Positions 55,027 through 61,655 of a stretch of 64,000 bases of DNA are shown one piece after another. Location of the stretch: NCBI RefSeq assembly GCF_900142015.1, contig NZ_FQZN01000023.1, positions 1 to 64,000 on the forward strand. The letters are read 5' to 3'. Source of the stretch: Bacteroides stercorirosoris (GTDB lineage Bacteria > Bacteroidota > Bacteroidia > Bacteroidales > Bacteroidaceae). The position numbers and the translations under genes are program-made. Numbering within the stretch: the first letter of the stretch is position 1; each line of letters opens with the position of its first letter. The notes under the pieces are model-generated. The model worked only from the letters and a program-made list of their open reading frames with translations. It searched no databases and had not been told where the DNA came from.

Positions 55027-56232
55027 TTATTCTTTACCCTTCCATATAGAGAGTATTTTCCGGCGTATCAGGAGTATGTTCAGGGCGGATACGGCTATGA
55101 ACAAGATACTTCCGGCAAGAATGCAGGGCAGCAGGGAACCCGTTTCCAGTTGTGGAAGAAGGGTTTGTAGCACACCTGTATAGTAACTTCTCAGCCATGC
55201 CACGCCACAGATGGCAAGGAATAGTACGAGAAGGTTTAATCCTACGGTCAATATATGATAGGGCATTGCCACTTTGGAAGGACTGTAGCCTATCAGCAAC
55301 AGGTTTTCCAACTTGGCGGTATTTTTCTGGAGCAGCAGGAATACGCTCAACATCAGGATGTAGAAAGACAGGATGCTGATGAACAGTCCCACACCCGAAA
55401 CGATACCTGTGATGAGGCGCAGGAAGTAAGTTGTCTTTCCGGCGTCCAGGTTATCTCCTTCGGTTTCATAGTTCTTCTGCTGGAAATAGTCGGTGATGGC
55501 TGTATCCGTGGGGTTCTTTACTTCTACAATAAGGCGTGAAGACTGTGCTTCTCTTTCGGGAGCAAATGTCTTGTTTGCCCATTCCATGAACGATTGCGGA
55601 ACGAGGATGGTATTCAGGCGGTTGGAGAAACCGACGATGTTTCCTTTGTACTGTTCCGTACGTCCGTTGCCGCGCATGATGATGTCCATCTGTATCAGTC
55701 CCATTACGCCTTCCGACAGCTTTGGCAGGTTGCGGCTTTGTGCAAACCCGAAGTTGTAAAGGTTGAGGTAGTTGCGGGGGATGATGATAGGTATGGTCTG
55801 TGTCTCCTCGTCGAAATGCCACTTGTCCAGACTGACGTCGACAAAGGCATCGGGAACAGATTCGAAAAACATATCGGTGGAGATGCGGATGCCGGCCTGT
55901 TGCATTCCCAGTCCTGCCGATACTTTGAAAAGGGTGGGGGTAAAGGCGCCTACGCTACGCGTGAAGGGCTGGGCTTCCAGTTCCTTGATTTCTTCTTTGG
56001 AGAAAGTGTTGCTTTGTCCGGTAAGGCTGCCGAGGGCGCTGATTTTTTTCGTAGCGATGATATAATCCTTTTTCATGAAACTGTCTCCCTGCGTGAAGAC
56101 GGGGAGGACATCCTTATAAAATTGCACGCTTAGCAGTACAATCAGCATTCCGAAGATGTTGGCGAGAAAAAAGCCGCTCAGTTGCCCGATGCTGATGTGT
56201 TGGCGAAGAAGTTTCCAAACAAGTCTGTTCAT
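55027..56232 (-). CDS. ABC transporter permease (FtsX/MacB type)
   Basis: 401 residues with an N-terminal membrane helix, a large extracytoplasmic domain (about 40-260), and three helices near 270-390 (the first being LRLITGIVSGVGLFISILSF). This 1+3 layout is that of MacB/FtsX-type permeases, which work mechanically on the envelope rather than as pores. The partner ATPase lies upstream, separated by a 163-bp palindromic repeat. Substrate unknown. Confidence 0.8.
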   Translation of the reverse strand: MNRLVWKLLRQHISIGQLSGFFLANIFGMLIVLLSVQFYKDVLPVFTQGDSFMKKDYIIATKKISALGSLTGQSNTFSKEEIKELEAQPFTRSVGAFTPTLFKVSAGLGMQQAGIRISTDMFFESVPDAFVDVSLDKWHFDEETQTIPIIIPRNYLNLYNFGFAQSRNLPKLSEGVMGLIQMDIIMRGNGRTEQYKGNIVGFSNRLNTILVPQSFMEWANKTFAPEREAQSSRLIVEVKNPTDTAITDYFQQKNYETEGDNLDAGKTTYFLRLITGIVSGVGLFISILSFYILMLSVFLLLQKNTAKLENLLLIGYSPSKVAMPYHILTVGLNLLVLFLAICGVAWLRSYYTGVLQTLLPQLETGSLLPCILAGSILFIAVSALNILLIRRKILSIWKGKE

Positions 56233-56251
56233 TGAAGTTTGAGGTTATTGT

Positions 56252-56414
56252 TAAATGATAATTTAGCGGCTTTGCCGCTAAAAATTGACAATTGACAATT
56301 GACAATTACCATTCGGAACGATTGTTTAAGCACAATATAGCGCAGCCTAATTGTTAATTGTCAATTGTCAATTGTCAATTTTTAGCGGGCATCCGCCCGC
56401 TAAATTATCATTTA
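56252..56414. repeat. Large compound palindrome between ABC permease and ATPase genes
   Basis: Nested arms: outermost TAAATGATAATTTAGCGG and its complement, then small hairpins (TTTAGCGGCTTTGCCGCTAA and TTTAGCGGGC...GCCCGCTAAA), then tandem heptamers AATTGAC (three or more per arm) around a centre of about 40 bp. The heptamers are the same as those in the GH10-GH43 linker at 34743-34835. The right edge overlaps the last codons of the ATPase gene. Confidence 0.85.
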
Positions 56415-57056
56415 TAGTTTTAATATTTTATTGTAGTCCAGTTCTATATGTTTCCCGATAGAGGTCACCACCACTCCCGCACCTTGCTTTGCGGCCTCCT
56501 CGGTCAGCATGTGTCCCATGAGTGCACTGTTATTATCATCCAGGTGACTGATCGGTTCATCCAGGAAGATGAAGTCGAACGGTTGGCATAGCGCACGGAT
56601 GAAGGCTACGCGTTGCTGCTGGCCGAAAGATAACTTTCCTGCTTTTTCATCTGCTTTGTCTGCGATGCCGAGCGTTTCGAAGAGGGAAAGGATTTCTTTT
56701 TTCTTCTTATGGTTGGTAAGGCGGTTCTTTAATTGTACGTTTTCCAGCGCTGTCAATTCGTGGAAGATGCGCAATTCCTGGAACAGCATGCTCAACGAAT
56801 GTTTCCGCAACTCCACCCATTCGTGGATGGATAGCGAACGGATATTCCGTTCATCGAAATTGATGATACCCTGGTAGTCGCGGCGATACCCGTAGAGATA
56901 GCTGCATAGAGAAGATTTACCCGTGCCGGAAGCGGCTTCAATCAGATACCGCTCTCCCTTTCGCAGCACAAGATCCTGGTGCCATACGTCGGATGTGATG
57001 GCATCCCGGTCGGCAAACACTTGGGGAAGTGTTTGCCGCAGATGAATGATTTCCAT
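56412..57056 (-). CDS. ABC transporter ATP-binding protein
   Basis: 214 residues. Walker A is ASGTGKSSLCSYLYG, signature LSFGQQQRVAFIRAL, Walker B DFIFLDEPISHLDD. The signature has Phe where LSGGQ has Gly. It is short and lacks accessory domains, as usual for LolD/MacB-like ATPases. It should pair with the FtsX/MacB-type permease downstream. It follows the DUF4836 gene by 12 bp, so the lipoprotein may belong to the same system. Confidence 0.9.
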   Translation of the reverse strand: MEIIHLRQTLPQVFADRDAITSDVWHQDLVLRKGERYLIEAASGTGKSSLCSYLYGYRRDYQGIINFDERNIRSLSIHEWVELRKHSLSMLFQELRIFHELTALENVQLKNRLTNHKKKKEILSLFETLGIADKADEKAGKLSFGQQQRVAFIRALCQPFDFIFLDEPISHLDDNNSALMGHMLTEEAAKQGAGVVVTSIGKHIELDYNKILKL

Positions 57057-57068
57057 TATTGATAGGGA

Positions 57069-58616
57069 TTAGATACCTGCAAACTCTTTGATAAAGTTTA
57101 CAATCTGTTTCAATGCATTTACGTTTTTGTCTTTCAGCTGAATGACCATTTCTGCATTATTCTCTGAGACAATTTCCATATATGAAACCTTATCAGCCAA
57201 AGCAATGGCAGTCGCATATTGTGCTCCGCCGTATTCGCCCATCATCTTCACTACCGGTAATGCAAGCACTGCTTCCATATTCAGTACGAGAGCACAATTC
57301 TTACCTTTTATGCCGGCTGCATATTCTGTATCCTTAGCTGACGGATCAACTGTCTTATCTATGTTTTTGTATTGCATTTCGTCATTCGTAGCATATAAAT
57401 TGTTTCCATGTACCCCAAAGAAAATATTCATCATTCTGGATTTATATACGTATTCATTTTCTCCCAGTTTCAGGATGTCTTCTCCACGTTTCAGACCCAG
57501 TTCGTTTTTCTTCTCGTACAGCATTTGTATAGGCGTGGCACTCTTAACATTGGCATATAGCAGGAAGGTAGGAGCATTATTCATGGTAACATTGATCAAT
57601 CCCAGTGTAATATCCTTCTGGAATGTGCCGAACAATTCTTTTACTTCATTAGCCTTGGCTATAGAGAAATTCTTTTGGAATTCTTCATTCTCCGATAATA
57701 GGTTGTAGACTTCTTCTCCATTGACTCCTCCGCTGATAAGCATCAGGGTAGATTTCGGGAAATTTTTCAGGTAGGTGTTCTCTATCGGCCGGCTTGCTTT
57801 CATTTGTTTGTCAAGCATGGCTTGCAGTTCGGGACTTTCCGTGACGAAGTTATACTTCATACTGATTTTTCCTTTTTCGAAAGAGATATTTGCCAGTACC
57901 TGACAGCTTTTCATGTCGAAGGTTTGGGGCATACCGAAATTGAACTGGTTAGAATATGCTCCCATCAGACTTCCCGGAGTGAATAATATGTCGATGTCTC
58001 CATTTGCCTTCTGCATCTTTTTGAAGGCACTGGTCGAAACAATGCTGTTTTCGTTTGTCTGCTTCAGCAAAGCGGGTAGGCCTTGCTTGATTTTCTCAAG
58101 TTGAGTGGCGCCTTTATAGCTGATCAACATTAAAGTAGAAGGAGTATAGGCTATAAATACCTGGTTACCCATTTGGGTGAACTGATATCCGTCGCCACTA
58201 TTGATCGGTTGGCAGATCTTTTCTTTTTCCAGTGTTTCAAGCGCAGTGTGAAGGTCATCTTCGTTGATAACTTTGGCTACCGCACTGGAGTAAGGAAATG
58301 ACTCGGAATTGAAAATATATATGGGTGCCGATATGTCGATTCCCGATTTCTGAGAGTCTTTCAGTATCATTTCTACTTGTTGGAATGTGGCGGCATTCAT
58401 ACCATCCTTCAAGGCATCTATCAGCTTTTGTTTAGCTTCTTTGTTCTCCTTGTCGTTGAGTCCTGCTTTGTCGGCCAGCGATTTCATGTTGATACTGGCT
58501 ACTACGGTGGCATTGGCAGGAATCACATTCGTGTATTCCGATTTCTTGGAACATGCGCTGACAAAGACCATCAATACAGCCATCAACGCCAAGTGGGGAA
58601 ACAAACTTTTTTTCAT
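57069..58616 (-). CDS. DUF4836 family lipoprotein
   Basis: 515 residues with lipobox VSAC (about Cys22). The sequence start after the signal (YTNVIPANATVVASINMKSLADKAGL) and the overall length fit DUF4836, a Bacteroidetes family of unknown function found on the cell surface or in the periplasm. No catalytic motif is visible. It lies between rsmE (25 bp upstream) and an ABC ATPase gene (12 bp downstream) on the same strand. Confidence 0.85.
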   Translation of the reverse strand: MKKSLFPHLALMAVLMVFVSACSKKSEYTNVIPANATVVASINMKSLADKAGLNDKENKEAKQKLIDALKDGMNAATFQQVEMILKDSQKSGIDISAPIYIFNSESFPYSSAVAKVINEDDLHTALETLEKEKICQPINSGDGYQFTQMGNQVFIAYTPSTLMLISYKGATQLEKIKQGLPALLKQTNENSIVSTSAFKKMQKANGDIDILFTPGSLMGAYSNQFNFGMPQTFDMKSCQVLANISFEKGKISMKYNFVTESPELQAMLDKQMKASRPIENTYLKNFPKSTLMLISGGVNGEEVYNLLSENEEFQKNFSIAKANEVKELFGTFQKDITLGLINVTMNNAPTFLLYANVKSATPIQMLYEKKNELGLKRGEDILKLGENEYVYKSRMMNIFFGVHGNNLYATNDEMQYKNIDKTVDPSAKDTEYAAGIKGKNCALVLNMEAVLALPVVKMMGEYGGAQYATAIALADKVSYMEIVSENNAEMVIQLKDKNVNALKQIVNFIKEFAGI

Positions 58617-58641
58617 ATCATTCTTGATTTTAGTGTGATTA

Positions 58642-59340
58642 TCATTGATTTTGTAAATTCAGTATGTGGCAGGCTACCAAAGCTGCTGTCTCCGTGCGCA
58701 ACCTCGACCTTCCCAGACTGATAGGTGTAAAGCCGTTCTCCATAGCCTTTTTCACTTCCTCTTCGCTGAAATCTCCTTCCGGGCCTATCAACACCAGTGC
58801 GTCTTCTCCTTTCCGGAATATATCTTTCAACAGAGGTTTTTCGCCTTCATAACAATGTGCGATGAATTTCTGCCCCTTGAAAGGCCGGGTGATGAATTTA
58901 TCGAAGTCGGTCATTTCATTCAGTTGTGGCAGACGTGCTTTGAGAGATTGCTTGATGGCGGACACAAGTATCTTGCTGATACGTTCCGTTTTGATGACTT
59001 TCCGTTCGGAGAAGCGGCAGTTCAGAAAAGTCAGTTCGTCGAAGCCTATCTCGGTGGCTTTCTCTGCAAACCATTCCGTGCGGTCCATGTTTTTGGTGGG
59101 AGCCATCGCTATGTGCAGATGCCCACTCCATAAGGGTTCCTGATAGGTGGTTTCCAGGATATTTACGATACAACGCTTGTTGGTGGCGGCACTGATTTCT
59201 GCGCGGTAGAAGTTACCTTTACCGTCAGTCAGAGTTATTTGGTCACCGATGTTAAGGCGTAACACGCGGACACAGTGTTGTGCTTCCTCTTCGGGAAGTT
59301 CGGCATGAGTCTGTATATCGGGTGTATAGAATACGTGCAT
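58642..59340 (-). CDS. rsmE: 16S rRNA (uracil1498-N3)-methyltransferase
   Basis: 232 residues with the RsmE layout: an N-terminal PUA-like part (EEEAQHCVRVLRLNIGDQITLTDG) and a C-terminal SPOUT domain with trefoil-knot motifs ALVLIGPEGDFSEEEV and PISLGRSRLRTETAALVA. It methylates U1498 in 16S rRNA using S-adenosylmethionine. It starts 6 bp after the preceding gene's stop, so the two are coupled. Confidence 0.95.
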   Translation of the reverse strand: MHVFYTPDIQTHAELPEEEAQHCVRVLRLNIGDQITLTDGKGNFYRAEISAATNKRCIVNILETTYQEPLWSGHLHIAMAPTKNMDRTEWFAEKATEIGFDELTFLNCRFSERKVIKTERISKILVSAIKQSLKARLPQLNEMTDFDKFITRPFKGQKFIAHCYEGEKPLLKDIFRKGEDALVLIGPEGDFSEEEVKKAMENGFTPISLGRSRLRTETAALVACHILNLQNQ

Positions 59341-59346
59341 AAGTTT

Positions 59347-59949
59347 TTATTGCTGATTTTTTCGTTTGGTTATTTCGTCCCTGATATGGGCGGCGCGTTC
59401 GTAGTTCTCATTGGCGACGGCCTCTTGTAAGGCCTTTTGTAGCATCTCCATGGTGTCTCCATGAAAAAACTCGTCGTCGTGCGGGGCGGGATTCTCTCCC
59501 ATTGGGGCTATACTTCCCGCTTCATTTTCTTTTCCGGTTTTAAGTTGTTCCGATTCCAATATCTCTTCGTAGATGAAAATCGGGGCTTTCATCCGCAAAG
59601 CCATAGCCACTGCATCGGATGTACGGGCGTCCATACGGATGATGGCGTCGTCTGCTTTCAGATAAATATAGGAATAGAATACACCGTTATCCACTCTGTA
59701 AATAAGCGCGCGCATCATCTTTACACCTAATACTTCCAGACATGAAGCGAAAAGGTTGTGTGTCAACGGACGTGGCGGAACGATCCCTTTCAGACCGATT
59801 AGCATCGCCTGAGCTTCCGCCGCACCGATAATCACCGGCAATTGGCGTGCGCCGTCCACTTCTCCCAACACCAGTGCATAAGCTCCTGCCTGTTCCTGAC
59901 TGTTGGAGATGTTTAGTACTTCCAGTTCTACTTTCTTCTTCTTATCCAT
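59347..59949 (-). CDS. Bifunctional nuclease (BFN/DUF151) domain protein with UvrB/C motif
   Basis: 200 residues. The BFN domain (about 5-130) shows GARQLPVIIGAAEAQAMLIGL, LEVLGVKMMRALIYRVDNGVFYSYI and MDARTSDAVAMALRMKAPIF. The C-terminal helix pair (about 165-198, LQKALQEAVANENYERAAHIRDEI) is a UvrB/UvrC-type interaction motif. The DUF151 fold has reported DNase/RNase activity in some members; in this combination the role is not established. Next to rsmE and a nucleoside transporter, it may act in nucleic-acid metabolism. Confidence 0.88.
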   Translation of the reverse strand: MDKKKKVELEVLNISNSQEQAGAYALVLGEVDGARQLPVIIGAAEAQAMLIGLKGIVPPRPLTHNLFASCLEVLGVKMMRALIYRVDNGVFYSYIYLKADDAIIRMDARTSDAVAMALRMKAPIFIYEEILESEQLKTGKENEAGSIAPMGENPAPHDDEFFHGDTMEMLQKALQEAVANENYERAAHIRDEITKRKNQQ

Positions 59950-59963
59950 AAGGAGGCTTTTTT

Positions 59964-60018
59964 GAGTAATTAGTAGTCAGTAGTTACTACTTACTACTAT
60001 CTACTTACTGCTAATTCC
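59964..60018. repeat. Short inverted repeat overlapping the end of the nucleoside-transporter gene
   Basis: TAGTAGTCAGTAGT and inverted ACTACTTACTACT/CTACTTACTGCTA words. The last codons (GISSK) and stop of the transporter gene lie inside the repeat. Confidence 0.6.
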
Positions 60019-61257
60019 TTTTTCCGGCTGATGCTTGTACTTGAATACCAAGGCAAACAAGATACCGATAACCAGTGCGTAGGCGGCAAAGATAAACCAG
60101 ATCTCGGGCCACTCACGACTTACCAGTTTGCCATCGGCATATACTGAGAAAGCATCTACTACGGCACCGCTGGCATATCCTCCAATAATGGCGCCTAAAC
60201 CATTGGTCATCATAAAGAATAACCCCTGGGCACTGGCGCGGATATTGGAACTGGTTTCTTGTTCAACAAACAACGAACCCGAAATGTTGAAGAAATCAAA
60301 CGCCATACCATAAACAATCATGGATAGGATTAACATCCACAGGCCGGAACCCGGATCTCCGAAGCCGAACAATCCAAACCGGAATACCCATGCAAACATA
60401 CTGATCAGCATAACCTGCTTGATTCCGAAATGTCTCAGAAAGAAAGGTATGGCGAGAATGAATAATGTCTCGGACATCTGCGAGATTGATAGCAGGATAA
60501 CCGAATGTTTCACTCCGAAGGAATCTGCATACTCAGGGATACTGGCAAAACTACCCAGGAAAAGGTCGCCATACGTATTGGTAATCTGCAACGCTGCTCC
60601 CAGAAGCATGGAGAATAAGAAGAAAATGGCCATTTTCTTTTTTTTGAATAATACAAATGCATCCAGTCCTAAAGAAGAAAGCAATGATTTGTTTCCTGTT
60701 TTGGCAGGTTTACATGCCGGTAGGGTGAAAGAATATAGTCCCAGTATTAGTGCAGATGCACCACCTACATAAAGTTGGGCGCTTGAGTTCTTGAATCCGG
60801 TAAGATCTACTGCCCACATCGCACAGATAAAACCAATGGTTCCCCATACGCGAATGGGAGGGAAATCTTTAATCAAATCACACTTATATTGTTCAAGCGA
60901 ATTGTACGAAACTGTATTGGCCAGTGATAAAGTCGGCATATATACCAATAAATTGAGTAACATTGCCCAATACATCTGGTCATATCCCGTAGCGGTAGAA
61001 GCATAGAAAAGACAGGCAGCTCCTATAATATGGCAAAGTCCGTATAAACGTTCTGCATTGAACCACTTATCGGCAATGATACCAATGATACCGGGCATAA
61101 TTAGAGAGGCAATGCCCATGGTTGCGAATATTGCGCCGATTTGGCCTCCTTCGAAGTGGAGTTCTCTACCCATGTAACCTCCCAATGAAATTAACCATGA
61201 CCCCCATACAAAGAATTGCAGGAAGTTCATGATAATCAAACGAACTTTTATACTCAT
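60001..61257 (-). CDS. Nucleoside:H+ symporter, NupG/NHS-type MFS permease
   Basis: 418 residues with about twelve membrane helices. The start RLIIMNFLQFFVWGSWLISLGGYM and LLVYMPTLSLANTVSYNSL match the NHS family of nucleoside permeases (E. coli NupG/XapB). It should bring nucleosides into the cell. The leader carries a TATATTTG -7 box (61303-61310), and a predicted small RNA is encoded 156 bp further upstream on the same strand. Confidence 0.88.
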   Translation of the reverse strand: MSIKVRLIIMNFLQFFVWGSWLISLGGYMGRELHFEGGQIGAIFATMGIASLIMPGIIGIIADKWFNAERLYGLCHIIGAACLFYASTATGYDQMYWAMLLNLLVYMPTLSLANTVSYNSLEQYKCDLIKDFPPIRVWGTIGFICAMWAVDLTGFKNSSAQLYVGGASALILGLYSFTLPACKPAKTGNKSLLSSLGLDAFVLFKKKKMAIFFLFSMLLGAALQITNTYGDLFLGSFASIPEYADSFGVKHSVILLSISQMSETLFILAIPFFLRHFGIKQVMLISMFAWVFRFGLFGFGDPGSGLWMLILSMIVYGMAFDFFNISGSLFVEQETSSNIRASAQGLFFMMTNGLGAIIGGYASGAVVDAFSVYADGKLVSREWPEIWFIFAAYALVIGILFALVFKYKHQPEKGISSK

Positions 61258-61302
61258 GACTTTTCTAAATTTGTGTTTCTCTTTTTACATTAATATTAGA
61301 TG

Positions 61303-61310
61303 CAAATATA
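61303..61310 (-). promoter_or_regulatory. -7 box of the nucleoside-transporter gene
   Basis: TATATTTG on the minus strand, 46 bp before the ATG at 61257. A TTG lies 22 bp further upstream. Confidence 0.5.
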
Positions 61311-61412
61311 ATATTTTCGTTGATTGGGTGAGCAATCAAATTAATAAAAAGCGCATAAAAGTGAAGAAAGGTGAAGAATAGATGGTAAAAAGCGGAGTAC
61401 TTAGGGGTATAT

Positions 61413-61482
61413 AAAAAAAGAAGGCTATCTATCCCAGACAGCCAATCTTTATTAACCTTAAATCTAATACCATGAAAAACAC
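61413..61482 (-). ncRNA. Predicted small RNA, copy 2 of a two-member family
   Basis: On the minus strand a TATATTTG box (61487-61494) is followed by GTGTTTTTCATGGTATTAG and TTTAAGGTTAATAAAGATTG, nearly identical to copy 1 at 26958-27021. It ends in an intrinsic terminator of different sequence: an 8-bp stem (61423-61443) that is fully paired only on the minus strand (one G-U) with a run of seven T. It could also act as a leader/attenuator of the nucleoside-transporter gene downstream, but that gene has its own promoter. Confidence 0.75.
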
Positions 61483-61643
61483 AGTGCAAATATAGTGGGT
61501 TTTATGTTATACAACATAATGTTTGGCTTATTTTCTGCTTTGTATTAACATCTTTTATTATATATGATGCTTTTTAGCCTTGTTGTAGGGGATAAAGTGC
61601 AGTTTTTGCTAAGATAGTATTAGCTACTTTTACTTCACTTGCC

Positions 61644-61651
61644 TATCTTTG
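61644..61651 (+). promoter_or_regulatory. -7 box of the GH2-like gene, adjacent to the start codon
   Basis: TATCTTTG ends 4 bp before the ATG at 61656. With the usual Bacteroides spacing, transcription would begin at or very near the start codon, so the mRNA may be leaderless. The -33 element is weak. Confidence 0.4.
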
Positions 61652-61655
61652 CTTT

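Noticed and set aside
61265..61489. Small 74-codon open frame upstream of the nucleoside transporter
   Set aside because: It spans the predicted small RNA, its terminator and the -7 box of the transporter gene, so it is not a plausible gene.
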